Shown here: positions 26,467 through 39,924 of the stretch, one piece after another
Layout of the letters: each line of letters starts with the position of its first letter
How positions within the stretch are numbered: position 1 is the stretch's first letter
Origin: Microcebus murinus
Taxonomy: Eukaryota > Chordata > Mammalia > Primates > Cheirogaleidae
Length of the DNA stretch: 64,000 nt
Direction: 5' to 3'
NCBI RefSeq assembly: GCF_040939455.1
Contig: NC_134108.1
Location: forward strand, 50,591,501 to 50,655,500
The notes under the pieces: model-generated
Told to the model about the DNA's origin: nothing
The model's input: only the letters and a program-made list of their open reading frames with translations
Database searches by the model: none
Program-made: the position numbers and the translations under genes

Positions 26467-26734
26467 TAATTGAAAAAAATCCCTTCTCCTTTCTAGTGTG
26501 ATTCTGGTGGGAACTAAGTCATGGTAGGCAGAGGGGTATGGGGGCCAAGGTTGAGTTTCCACTTAGCTCAGTGTTAGGCTCTGGTCTGAATCGCAACTTT
26601 ACCACCTCCATGCTACTCAGCCCGTGGCTCTGATAAGCTAAGGCTCACGTATACTAAAATATTTTTAAACCAATTATAAAGGCCTTGTTTTTCATTTTTT
26701 ATAATTTTCTACTTTAACTCTCCCTTATTTTACT

Positions 26735-27060
26735 TTTTTTTTTTTTGAGACAGAGTCTCGCTTTTGTTGCCCAGGCTAGAGTGAGTGCCGTGGCATCAGC
26801 CTAGCTCACAGCAACCTCAATCTCCTGGGCTCAGGCCTCCTGCCTCAGCCTCCCGAGTAGCTGGGACTACAGGCATGCGCCACCATGCCCGGCTAATTTT
26901 TTCTATATATATATTACTTGGCCAATTAATTTCTTTCTATTTATAGTAGAGACGAGGTCTCGCTCAGGCTCAGGCTGGTTTCGAACTCCTGACCTCGAGC
27001 AATCCGCCCGCCTCGGCCTCCCAGAGTGCTAGGATTACAGGTGTGAGCCACCGCGCCCGG
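26735..27060 (-). mobile_element. Alu SINE, strepsirrhine (lemur-type) subfamily, full length
   Basis: Poly-T at the left and ccgcgcccgg at the right show a minus-strand Alu. Between the arms it has ttggccaattaatttctttc followed by tatttatagtagagac, where human Alus have gtatttttagtagaga. Flanking direct repeats cttattttact (26724-26734 and 27061-27071) are a perfect target duplication, so the insertion is fairly recent. Confidence 0.95.
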
Positions 27061-27689
27061 CTTATTTTACTCTTTAATCAATCAAAAACACAACCATACA
27101 AGACCCCCTGCTGGAAAAACTCCATCTTTAATTCTTTGTTTTACAAAGAAAATTTCATTTTTCTCTGCTTAGTTGGTTCTGCTTGTTTTCACACGTGGTC
27201 ATTGCTATTTCTTGCTGACCTCTAACAGTTCCTGAGGGACAAAGAACCCTGGACCATGGAACCCCCTCTTGTGCACTCATGGGGTCCTCATCTTTACCCT
27301 GGACAACTGGTCTTCTTTACCCCACGTCCCTTCTGGAACCTGGCAATTCAAGCAAACCAAATGACCCTGCCTCTGCCCCTCTTCTAAAAGCAGAAAGGGA
27401 TTCATGACATTTCATGTACTTTTTTGTTTGTTTGTTTACAAAGGCACTAAAGCAGGTGGCTCTGTCCATTCCCAAAAAGGAAAAACAGAATAAAGAATTA
27501 CATGATATAGCTATTGTTCTGCAGGCAATTTTGAAGACATTTCCAGCCCTATGTCCCTGGCTTTCAAGACTAAACAATTTATGGTTTGTGTCTTCCAAGA
27601 GAGGAGACACACAGTGCTATGCATTTTTGTCTACCTATTTTGCTTGAAAACAAATACATTTTATATACTTGTTTCACTTATACACTTAT

Positions 27690-27850
27690 TGCATGGAAAC
27701 AATAATGCTACTGAAGTATTCATTATCATCTCCAATTTACAGATGAAGAACTTTGCCAGGAAGGTCAAGGAACTTATTTGCTCAAGGTCACCAGCTAGAA
27801 AGGGGCAAAGCTGGCTGGAAGCCCAGGTTCTAGGACCCCAAAGTCCAGGC
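27690..27850 (-). repeat. MIR SINE
   Basis: Reverse MIR: attatcatctccaatttaca, gatgaagaactttgccagga, ctcaaggtcaccagctagaa, ggaagcccaggttctagga. Confidence 0.85.
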
Positions 27851-28769
27851 CCCCCTAGGGAGTGCTGATACCCTTTTGACCCTGACAGTGGGGGAGGAGG
27901 GGGGTCACAGTGTCAGAGCTGTAAGGGGCCTCAGAGACATACACAGTCTAACTCCCTTGCTTTGCAAACAAGAACTCTGAGAAGTTATTTGATGAGAAAA
28001 AAAATGCCTTTTCGTTCAAGTCCCATCCCGTACACACACTGATGTCAGTTCATGTGACTCAGCAGGCCCCTGCCCGGCAGCTCTAAGCCCCACTCCCCCT
28101 TTGTGACTACAGGAGCAGTGTCACTGTGTCCCTGCTAGAGTGGGAGATGCTAAGTCCTCGATGAAGTAAGTGACTCGTCTACGGGGTCAGTAAAAGGCCA
28201 GGGTCATATTCCTCTTCTGATTTCTACCACACTGTCTCTCGAGACGGCCGCCTTCCAAAAATTCTGCCTTGGACAAAAAACCAGATGTTTATTGTATTAA
28301 GATCAAGTTTGTTACTTCTCTAGGTTATAGGAACGCAGAGAAAAAAGCAGCTTCATGTGACAAGTGGCTATGACCTGGGGGTCAACAGCAGATTTTAAGA
28401 TTTTCGGTGAGGTCTGGAAAGCAGTCTTTCCCATACTTTATTTATGCTTTGCCCCTAGTCCATTAGCAGAGACAGAGAAAGAGAGAAAGCTCCCTATTAG
28501 TGCACACTCCACTGGAAAAAGTAAGAGCAAGAATACTGGTTTCTCCCCTGAACAGCAAAGAGGATGAGGAATGTGGTTAATAATTGCTTTTCTGCAGCCC
28601 GTTAGCCCATCCATCCACTCCAGATGTGCAGGTAAGACCTATTTTCTGTCTGAAATCAGCTGCCCAATGTGAGGAAGCCGGTGGTGGGTGGCAACAACAA
28701 GACTCCACTCCTTGGCACAGGGCGTGTAACTCAAGCAGCTTCCGTTGGATCTCACGTCCCACTGCGAGG

Positions 28770-28900
28770 AAAGGCAGATGAGGACTCAGGTTCTCCTCCT
28801 GGCTGCGCCACTCCGTGACCTTGGGCATTTGCTCTTTTCGTCGCAGCCTCTCCTTGTAAAAGTGGAACCAGAGATCTTATGAGAATTTCTGGAATGGTTT
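28770..28900 (+). repeat. MIR SINE fragment
   Basis: ggactcaggttctcctcctg, then ccactccgtgaccttgggca and tccttgtaaaagtggaacc. Confidence 0.65.
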
Positions 28901-29024
28901 TCCTAACCTCTGAGGTTGACGACGTGGAAGTGTTTCATTATTTTCCGTTACACGTCTGAGGGAAGAAGTTCTGGGTTGCAGGGGCTACCATGACAATTCT
29001 TAAAATAAGCTGCTTCCATGAGCC

Positions 29025-29690
29025 AGGCAGCTCCTGGGCATTTTAACTTACGTTATTGATAACTCTGTGAAGTAGTGACTATTATCTTCATGTTTTGTAT
29101 GTAAGACATGCGTGGAGACTCTGGAGCCAGGCTGTCAGTCAAATCCCAACACTGCCATTTCCCAGCCACGTCACTCTGGGTAGGACATGCAACCTCTCTG
29201 GGCCTCGGTCTCTTCATCTGTAAAATGGGCTTACTGATGCCACCCCATAGCATTGTTGCTATGCAGCATTTGGAACACTGACTACATGTAGAAAGTTCTC
29301 AATAAACATTAGCTGTTATAATTATTTAATGAGAAAATGCAGAGAATACAGACAGGTGATAAAACTTGTCCAAATCCCCACAGTGGGAAGCGACACAGCC
29401 AGTTTCAAATCCAGGTCTCACTCCAGCCCTGTGCTCTTGCCCCAGGCAATGTGGCCTTTCTAACAGGACAGTAAGTTCCCTCCCTAAGGCACCCAGACGA
29501 GCCACACTTACAGTTTCCTGACCTGTCTCCCACAGCAATCTTCTCAGTCCTCAGACATAGGGACTGCGGTTCTGGGAGATTAAGTCCCCTCCTCCCTCAC
29601 CTAGTAGGTGGCTCAGTAGGGACATGAACCCAGGCCAGCCCAACTCCAAAGCGGGTGTTCTTTTACGCTAAAACACACTGCCACCTTCCT
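29025..29690. repeat. Cluster of MIR SINEs in both orientations
   Basis: 29095-29330 is a nearly complete plus-strand MIR (ctggagccaggctgtcagtc, catctgtaaaatgggcttac, ctcaataaacattagctgtt). It is flanked by reverse-oriented pieces at 29025-29095 (ttattgataactctgtgaag), 29330-29460 (cttgtccaaatccccacagt) and 29555-29690 (ctagtaggtggctcagtagg). Confidence 0.75.
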
Positions 29691-30364
29691 TCACTACCGG
29701 GAGCCGGCTGGTGCCACACATGTGGAAGCTTCAGAAGGTTTACAGCCGGGGAAGTCAAAAAAGACAAAAAGCCATCTCCAAAAGGCCGCCAAACGCCCTT
29801 AAAATTAGCTGCAGGCCCTAGAGGTTCTGAGCCCATCTCTGCAGGTGCGCGAGGAATATACAGCAAGCCACCCAGGGCTTCCTGCTGCTCTTCGGTGCAA
29901 GGACAGGGAGTCTGGGCGTCCCTGCGGATCACTGCGCAGCCTCCCTGGTGACATCTGGGGCAGGGAAAGTCCTGCCTGCCTCTGCAGGCCCACGAGGCGG
30001 CCGCACCGCCCTCCCCCGCTGGCCTAAGGCTCAGAGCTGCTGGGTGGTCAGCAGAGGGCAGGCGCTGCTTCCGTGGTCACCGGGGCCAGCCAGCGCCCTC
30101 TGCCACTGGACTTTGGAATGGTCCGTTGGTTGTGAGGTTTTCTTCCACTGTGCACTATGATGTCTCCTTAGGTCCCCTGTGGCCTGAGAAGTTCTTCCTC
30201 TCACTGTACTGTGACAATGGCTTTACACACTTAACACATGGATGTGGCAGCCCACAGCAGTAACACTCCACAATGTCTAGAATCCACCTCTGGTAAGTGG
30301 CCTGTCATCAGAACGCAACCATCAGCTTTAGCAATGCCAGTCCTTCCGTCTATGAATTGCTGCT

Positions 30365-30600
30365 CAAGAAATGTTTCTCAAATACAAATCTCACCCTGTC
30401 ACTCCTCTGCTCAGGGCCACGGTGATGCTGCCCAATGTGTGGAGTACAGATTCCTCGCTCTCCTCCAGCCTCACGCTCCTCACCTTTGAGCCCTTTGCTC
30501 CAGCCAAAGGAACGGGAAGGTGGTCCCTAACACAGCTTGCTCTCCTCTGCACCTCAGCCTCTGCCATCCCATTGCACCCCTCACCCGCCAGGCCCCACTG
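30365..30600 (+). repeat. L2-like LINE 3' fragment
   Basis: atctcaccctgtcactcctc, tgctcagggccacggtgatg, and a pyrimidine-rich continuation follow the L2 layout in which cactcccctgcttaaaa precedes tccagtggctcccc. Confidence 0.55.
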
Positions 30601-33357
30601 CCAGCTCGCGGCCCTGCAGAGGTTCAGAGCCTGACTCGCTAGCAAGGCAATCCCTTAACTCTTTCTCCATGGAGATGCTTCTCATTGGTTAGCTCGGCAA
30701 ATACATGTGTGCCCACTCTGCCAGCCCCTGTGCTGGGAGTTGGTGACAACAGTGAGGGAACTGGATCCAGTGTCACTGCAGTTTGCAGGTTCTGCATGTT
30801 GCTTATAAAAGTGACCTTGGCTGTTTCTTGTCTTTCTCAGGAGGTTTTTAGCTGTTCAAATCAAGTCACAGACCCCGGCCACACCCTTCCCCACTCTATC
30901 TTTTCTCTTTTCCTTTCTCTTTCTTTCTATCTCTTAATAACACAGTGACCGGAGCAAAGTCAGTGTTAGATACTGTTAGTGCAAAAGGGATATGTATTAT
31001 CCTCTAGGGAAATAAATGAGGACTATCTCTGAACCAATGAGCAAATGAATGAGCAAAAGAGACCTGCCTCCTTCTGTTTGGATAAGATTAGGAGTTATTA
31101 AATTTGTAGATTGTAATATATGAATTAAGTGTAAATTAAGGATTTATAAAATCCAAAGGTAGGATTTTTCTAAAGGTTATTATTACTGTGCACAGGCCAC
31201 ACACACACACAGCTAAGAGAGAAGCTGATCAGCTGATTAGACAGTGAGAAGTGCTGTCAAAATCAGGATTCAAACCCCAACCAGTGACCCTCATCTTCAT
31301 TTGCAGGGTCATAATGTTTTTCCACCAAAATTTTTTCATACTTTTACAATTAGTATTTGAGATTCGTGTTGCTCAAAGCTTGTGGGGCATGAAAATAGCC
31401 ATTAAGCCCCAAGTTTATGATGCCATCCTAGTAAATGGGAGGAATAGAGGGACCTGGATGTATTTTTTTTGGTTTGGCAAATCCTAGAACTATTTTTTCA
31501 AACGTGGGGTTTGGCTAAAACCAAAACTTATTTTGCCAAGCACTTTGGCCTTAATTTTTAAACCCATGTGTATTTTAAGAGAAATTCAATCTATATGTTT
31601 CTGACTCATTTACACTTAACTCATGAAAATGCTGTTTGGTAAGAGCTATTAGATGTCCAAGTAAGTTTATGAGCCTTTTAAAGCCTTCTTTTCCCCCATT
31701 CTTACCAGAAAGTTGTATTTTGCCAGCCATAAAAGAGGTGAGCCCCAGGGGCCTGTGATAAGTTTGAAATTTATTACCTCCAAAGCTTAAATGGATTCTG
31801 AGTTTGGAAAAGGTTTTCCCTCCTCCTCTTTTTATACTAAGTGCACAAACAGGCTACCTACAATAAAGACAGCATCCTATGTCTTAGCTTCCAAGATGGC
31901 TGAAGGAGAATAGGAAATAATTCAATCTAACCACCAATAAGTTGTCCCTAAGACATTTCAGAGGAACAATATGACACTTTAAGTTCCTGTAAACACAGAC
32001 TGAGATCCAACACTCTAATGGGAAGTTTTACTAATTACTTTTAGGATAAGAAAAAGAAGTGGGACTCGACACAGTTTAAGTTAGAACACTTTATCTTTTG
32101 AGTACTGGGGAATTTTTTTTAAATCACAGACAACCAGCCCTGTTTATGACTTTTTAATATATTTTTAAAGTAAGCTGAACTTACTAAAAGTGACATTTGA
32201 ATTAAAACCAGAAAAGCAAGCAGAACGTGCATGCATGCCGCAGTGACTTCACCCTGTATCTTTTATAACGATGCTCAGATACCACTCAATTACAGTATTC
32301 TAGTGGGGGAAGGCTTTTGGATAAAGTACTTAAAAATGGCTTATAAATATTTAAAGTATAAGCATCTAACAAATCATAATGACAAAGTTTTACATTTGAC
32401 CACATGTGCTCCAAATATCTTGAAATTACTCTAAATATGGGTTTAAAATATCAAAAGGGCTTGTTGATGGGATGCAGAACTTTGCAGAGAAACTTAAACC
32501 TGATCATTCTTGCTCCCACAACACCCAATCTGCACAATTTTTAAAGTGTGCGTGTGTAGATTTCTTTAGAAAAAGATCACATTACAGTCTGAATTTCCAA
32601 AACAAGAGTAGAAGGATGAAATATAGGGTTTCCTCTTCTCTCACCAAATGCAGTTTAGCCACTTTGCTTCTAGATAATTTGTTATTGTAGGTTGGCTCAA
32701 ATTTAAGACAGTAACGTTTTAGAAACACTTGGAGAACTAAGCCAGCTGCAAGTAGGATATCATTACAAATTGAGACACATGTTGTATGGGAATACGATTC
32801 ATTTTCAATACCAAAAACATGTCTGGGGAAATAAGCCATGCAAATGAGGGAGAGATATACTTTTTAATTACCTTTTCTTGGACTTCAGGTCAATGTCTCA
32901 TATCAAATGAGTCCATAAAGTATGTTTCTCCCTTTTGTTCTTTATATATTAGCAGTCACATTCTTACTTTCCTTTTTACCCCACAGCTTGCTATTATATC
33001 AAAGAAAGACAACAGCCAGGGGTTCAGAGGAGGACCTGATGAGACAACCAGTGCTGGCACAGCCTCATATCAGGATGAGAATGAGCCGAGGAGCACAGGA
33101 AGCTTCGATGTGGCTCAATCCTGACCCCACCGCTCCCTGGAAAGGCAATTCTGCTCTTGGGCTCCTAGCGTCCTGCTCAGGGTTGTGCATTTGGACGACG
33201 TGGCAAAATTGCATGAGCAGTTTTTGCTTATGATCATAATTCAGTCCTAGGAGCAGCTTGACTGGTTTCCAATTTAAGAATATTTAGTACATTTAAGAAC
33301 TATTTTAAAGCACTAGAGACTAATTCCAAGTTTTTGTTGTTACTGTCATTTGCTTTT

Positions 33358-33670
<313 letters not shown>

Positions 33671-36600
33671 TGTCATTTGCTTTTGCTCCAATCGTTTTCA
33701 TGATAATTTTTTGAGCGATCCCTGCAACGAGTCATGTGAGTGTGTGTATTTCCCCTCCTTGTCGATGGCCTCGTGTTCTCAACCCTGAACCCACCCTATC
33801 TCCTTCTCAAGCAGAATGCTGTGGGAATCCACACATTCGGAGAAAAGCGCTACACTGTTAGTCTTCAGAGCTGGCCCCTGACATGGCATTTACTCCATTT
33901 CCTTCAGAATGGGACCCTGTTAAATGATGCCAATGCTAAACTGTTTATTTATTTTTTTAAGTTCATTTATTTCTTTCTCCAAATGAACTCCTTTTAGGCT
34001 TTTTGAGGTATTAAGAAAAAAGTTTACATGTGCCTTAACATCCATCCACATAGAAAGTGTCATGCACTTAAAATGGCAACTGAAGGCTATAAAATAATTC
34101 TGTGCGGGACATGGTGGAAGAAAATAGAATGGCCACCCCTGTCCCTTTGGCACGGTCTCTTAGACAGGAAAGTCTGGAAAAGGCAGGGTGGAGGTGAGTG
34201 TTCCACGACATGAGGTAAGTGTTCCACGCTGCCCTGTATTTTGGTCCTCAGACGTCTCTGGCCGTCCGCAGTGCTTGTCTGCACGACGGTAGGTGTCAAT
34301 GATTGAACCATGATGCACAGGCCGCCACTCGGGCTGGCGAGGGAGTGATTCATTGGGAGCCAGTCGGGGAGCTTGCTTGTTACTAGCAGGTCTAACGCTC
34401 CCCCCTTTCCAAGCACACTCTTTCCAGGTGAAGAAAGGTACCAGGGCACTAAGAGGATGGGTAGTGCTCCCAGACACTGCCACTTCAATGCCCTGGTATT
34501 CACTGACCTGTCCACTTCTCTGACTCCAGCCATTCTACTTTCTTGGCCTCAGTGGCAGGGCAGAAGGTTTTCCCACAGGACAGTGTCTCCCTATACAGTA
34601 TAAATTTTGAAAGTCCAAGTGCTGGGATTCATATCTAGCTAGTTTCTTTTCTTGCTTCCCTTTTCTTCTTCTTTCACCACAGGCACTTGCAGGATATGGT
34701 AGCTTGAAGAAAAGTCTATAACCTTTGCACTGCATCACTAAAGCATGGCTTACTGAGAGGCAAGCGCTACATCATGTAGCTGCAACTGTGATTCTGAAAT
34801 ATCAAGTCCACAGCAAAAATTGCCAAACAATAAATTCTAAGTTTTAAGGGAAACTAACAGTAATTCAGCTTCCTCATAGTAATAAGAAAAATTCCAACTC
34901 AGGGTAATAATGTAAGATAATCCTTCAGAGATATAGAGCATACTTTTTCTGAACCAAAAGCTATGGATCTCTCCTCCCATGAAAATGCCTCTGTGCATAA
35001 GCACATAAAACTTCCCATGAAATTCCAGGGGGAGCTGCTGAAAGCCAACCATGGACAAGTCCAGGGGGCCAGGAGATCAGCATTAGGGAACTGCCACATG
35101 GATCAGAAGGTCTGGAGACCGGAGCTAGGACCAGTGCTGCACCAGCACAACCCCAAGTGAGTCCCTCTTGAAAGTCTGGCACTAAGCAGCCCTCTGGCCC
35201 AACCCAAGTCCCAGCCCTGCTGAAGTTGGAAGGTTATGGGTACATCCGAAAGCAATAAATACTCGGTCACATATGTCATTTCATATTCCATCATAATCTG
35301 ATTGACATAATATCCAAAAATCAGATGTTTGCGCATTAAAATCCTCCCCTCAAACCCCTAGTGGTAAGGGTTAACATGGAGCCAGCAGCATTGAATGGGG
35401 CATGTCTAAGGCCCATCTTGACACCATTCATTCCAGAGAACTTTACAAGTCTGAAATGGTCACAGAAAGCACTCTCCCAGGTCCTACCCACTCACATATG
35501 TGCATGATGCAGACCTGGTGACTTCTCGCTGGCGCTTTGAAGTACCTCTACCTAGAACTATAGGCACCAACTGCAACCTGATAGACAGGCTAACCTTTAA
35601 CTTAGGGATTGTCACCAAGTAACATTTCCAATGATCAAGTACTGAACCATTAGCTAGCTCAAGTCTGGCATAGGATCTAAACACATTCCATTCACACCGA
35701 TTTCTTCTTCTCATTCTCAGTTTTCGTTCTTTTCCTTGCTTTAAAAGTGGGCACCCACAGTATGGTTTTGAATGTATGGACTTACTTCTCAACCTCCTTC
35801 CCAACTCTCTCTCAGTCTTAGAAACTAAATTGGTAAAAGTTACTTGTCACCTCCACCTTTTAGGCTTTCCCAGTAAGGTGAACCCTTGTCTTGAAACAGT
35901 TGTTTTTGGGACTGTGGCTCCATGACCAGAAAATAATAATTAAATTCCAAGAAGCCAAAACTACAGAGGCACCCCGAGAAAATAAAAAGTCAAACTCCCC
36001 TGCTGATCTTGGAGTGGCATCATGGAATTGAGACCAGGGAAGAGTCTCATATTTTCTGTCTGGTTTTAGAAACATATAAGAAATTTGGGAGCCACAAAGG
36101 TGGGATGTTGTATGGACCTATTGCTCCTTAAGAATGGAAAAAGTAAGGGCGAAAGGGTTACTCCTAGCACACATTTTTTCCATTGATTATTTTACTTAAA
36201 GAGAATATGTCATTTCCCTGGAAAATTGATGAGGGGGAATATTTTCTTTTGAATATCTTCAAACATTTGCAAATGGTTAATCTGAACTCTCCAATGTACC
36301 ATAAACAAGTATAAACTGTAGAAATTCAGAAAATGTACAAATACAAACAGCTATCCCCCAAGTTCCCAGGCAAAGACAAAGAGGGAGTATTCCATTTATA
36401 AATGGAATTTTTGTGGATAGAATAGTTTGGAAAATGTTTATATATTGTTTTCCTTATTATTTGGGGGCGATTTCTTTTTCCTAGTTTACAGAAGCTGCAG
36501 AAATGGTATTTGGAGTCTTAAAAGTTGAAGATTAAAAGGAGTTTACAACCTTTTAAAATCTTCAGCTAAACTTAATTAGTTCTGCATCTGGGGACAATAT

Positions 36601-38364
36601 CTGTCCATTGAAATCATTTGTAATTATGTCAACAAACAAGAATGCATAAAGTTAGGTAACCAGGAACAGAATAATTTCAACATGGAACAACAACAACAAA
36701 AAACCCTACAATTTGCAAAGAACTAGCAAATATGATGACTTCCTTGAAGACAATTGTACCTGCCTGGGTTGCTGATTTTATGATACTTTTGTCTGCTTTG
36801 GATCTATTTTAAATGATTTTTTAAAATAGTAAGACAGTATGAGAAAGGCAGACAGTGGGAAGAATGAAGAACACTGACTGAAGTTACTGACAGACTCTCC
36901 TCTGTGAAATAATATAATGAATCACCAACAAGCACATGGAGAAATCACTCACCTGCACCTCACCCACCACATCTCAGCCTGAGTTTTGCTTTTGGTTTTT
37001 AATGCTTTCCACTTTGGCTCTAACTCATCACCAAACAGTGCTCACCAACAGGGCACAAAAGCCATGCAGTCCTTTATTTAATGGATGCATTTCCAATTCC
37101 CCTGACCATATGAATGGTCTGTGTTTCTAAAGGCATAGAAGAAAAACAGCATCACATGTGCAGGAAAATCAGGAAGGGCCAGAGGATGTGAGTAAATTAT
37201 GGCAGGTTGAGACTGCACTGTGAGGTGACATGGAGCGACTGAGGGCAGGAGAAAATGTTATTTAGTGGCAGAGTGGTGGTTCTTCCCCCATCCTAAATCA
37301 CTTGCCTTGTCACCCCTCTGTGGCTGACAAAGCCTGAATATTTCTGACTTTACAGAAAAGCTGTAATTTCTTGGGGGACTCATCAGAAAATGAACTCTCC
37401 AATCTCAAGAGGTATTGGGCAATTTCATCACTGCATCATCTGAAATTGGCTGAAGCTGGGTTAATATTTTTAGTAATGCTTCTGGTCCACATACAAGACC
37501 CCAGCCTGATTCTCTATTCAGAAACATATATCATCCAAATAGCCATCATATATTTTATGTTTTTATGTTCTTTCAGTCCTATGCTACTTACGGGCTAGCA
37601 TCACTATTCTTGACCCGGGTCACTTCTCACTCCAGTGATAGGAGTAAAATCTTTCACCCTCTCTTTAATGTCATTTGAATCAGTGACTTTAGAATGTGTT
37701 TAAAATGGCAATTCCCAATGCTTTCTGACTTTCTGAAGGCCGCCACTTTTTGTCACACACTTTCCCATTACTCAAAGCTTTGTCAACCAGATTAAATTAC
37801 TCTTGTGAAGAAATCAGGGGCATTTTCAATTGAGGTGACTGTGAGAAGGCTAAGACCATCTGTCTTCAGCACAGCAGAACTTGTAGATGTAAAATCAGGA
37901 AGGAACGGTGAACTCATTTTTAGTGTTCTGCTCCTACTGGCAAAGCCATCAGTGGAAAAGGGAACCTCAAACTTTGGTGGCTGAGAAACCTTTCTTGCAC
38001 CTCCCAACAAGTCTTGCTTTGGTTCTGTGCTTCCTGAGCAAACCTCTGGCCATAACGTAGGGGCCCATGTAAATAGGCCAACTTGGAGACAAAAGGCTGG
38101 ACACACCACATCAAGTGTTACACTTCATGCTTACATTTCCCGCTGAAGAATAATGGGTTGGTAATACAGTTTACAGTTCTTACTGTAAAAACAAGATTTA
38201 AACACTGTCTGAAGACTTAGAGAAGTTGGTAGGTAGGCTCAGTTTTTTAAAACTAGGTTTCGTTTTGTTTTTAGGAACTTTCCAAGACAACTGAGGAGGA
38301 TAAAAGAATTTTAGGAAGTAGGGTAATAAAGAAACTAATTAGCCTATTCTCCTACACTGGTTTA

Positions 38365-38545
38365 AAGAAAATGTAGCTCTGGGAGTCAGATAGCCTGGAT
38401 TTGAATCTTAGTTCTGCTGACTAACTTGGGCAAGTTATTTAATTTCTCTGTCTTGGTTTCCTCATCAGTAAAAGGAAGATAGTAACTGTCCTATGGGTCC
38501 AGATCCAAATAAACACTACTGAAAAACACTTAGAAGAGAGACTGT
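38365..38545 (+). repeat. MIR SINE
   Basis: gggagtcagatagcctggat, ttgaatcttagttctgctga, cttgggcaagttatttaatt, tttcctcatcagtaaaagga. Confidence 0.85.
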
Positions 38546-38789
38546 ACACACAAATATGAGCAATTATTGATGCTCAGAGGTCTGCCTCTCCTAGCCCAGG
38601 CCTCCTTCCCAGGGTTTGTGTCCCCACCAGACAGTAAAGTGCATTAAGGCACAGCATCATGTTCACCTTTGCCTCTCTTCAACCCCCAAACAGAGCAGTG
38701 CACAAGCCAGGTGCACAGTAAGTGTGTATCTCTCTCCTCGTTCTCTCCATAAACTGCTAATAAACCCAACAGAAGTTTGGTCTGTTTGC

Positions 38790-39010
38790 TGCGCACTCGG
38801 ATGGGGGAAAGCACACACTCTGGGGCTCATAGGCCTGAGTTGAATTCTGGTTCCCCCACTTCCCAGCGCTGATTTGGGGAAGGTTTCTAAGCCTCATCTA
38901 TCCCCTTCTAAGATGTGCATGATGCCTAGTCCACCAGGAGTGATGAGAGGAGCAAATGAGGGCACATCTGGCTACAAGGCACATATACTACTAGTTCCTC
39001 TTACCTTCAT
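38790..39010 (+). repeat. MIR SINE
   Basis: cacactctggggctcatagg, cctgagttgaattctggttc, then ttctaagcctcatctatcc; a diverged tail follows. Confidence 0.65.
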
Positions 39011-39659
39011 TGAAATTTTGTCTACCAGTGGCTCACTTGGCATTAAGCAGGATCCTCCCTATAAGGTCTGAGATATGCATTGTCAACCACTTTAGCAACA
39101 CTGTGCCCTTTGCCCTACTAAAGCCTCACACTGTCTGCAGAGGTGAGCCACCCACAGCTGAGCTGCTGAGCCGCTGAGCCCCCAAAGGGGGAGAAAGCAA
39201 AGGTGGCCACTGGTGCTTGAGGCCTACCCTGGGAATGCTGGTTGGGGCCAAACTGCAGGAAGAGACACCATGAACAGGAGCTGTGAGCTGATATTCCAAC
39301 AGCTTGCCAGGCAAATGCGGCTTAGTGGCCTGGGTTTACTAGGCATATGCATGTAAGAAGGTTCATATTTATTCTCATTTTACAAATGGAATCCCATGGT
39401 TATCAGGAAATTATGGTGAGTTGGGACACTCTGCCAGTGAGGCTACCAGCTCTAGGAGGTGGCCCAGCTCATGGGTTTACTGAGCCTTTTACCACTGTCC
39501 TGCAACCTCATGACTGAACAGTTAGGTGTCCCGAGTAATCTCTCCTTCCTTCCCACATCCTTCCCTTCTCCGAAAGGGTGAATTACAGAGATGAGCCTAA
39601 TAATAAAAATAAAAGTGTAATTAAGAAGATGGTGTTTCACAACAGGGTCAAGACTGACA

Positions 39660-39790
39660 CCCTTAAGTGACCTGGGGCATGGCACTTACACGCTGTCGCT
39701 TGGTTTCCTCAGCCGCAAAATGGGAATGATGCTACTGAAACAACTGCTCAGTGTCATAGCTGTTGGATCAAATGTTGACAGTATGTGACC
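39660..39790 (+). repeat. MIR SINE fragment
   Basis: cgcttggtttcctcagccgc then aaaatgggaatgatgctact. A reverse MIR-like piece (attctcattttacaaatgga) lies at about 39340-39410. Both sit just downstream of the SOBP stop-codon exon. Confidence 0.65.
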
Positions 39791-39912
39791 ACACAAGGTG
39801 TACCGTAAAACACGTAAGGCAAAACCAGGATTTCTCATACAGCTCTCGCCTCTGCCCTGTAAGAAGCAAGGAGAGGTGCACTGGCTGGTGTGGAGGAGCG
39901 CCCGGTGGACAT

Positions 39913-39924
39913 ACAAACCTTTTA
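39913..39924 (-). promoter_or_regulatory. SOBP: SOBP stop codon and adjacent probable splice donor
   Basis: The minus strand reads AAT AAG TAA AAG/GTTTGT. TAA is at 39924-39922 and the likely exon end is at 39919. The donor has good exon-side bases and G at +5 but T at +3 and +4, so it is moderate. If used, the coding sequence ends inside the penultimate exon and the entire 3'UTR lies on a separate exon. Alternative: the message reads through and ends at a polyA signal in the intron. Confidence 0.6.
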
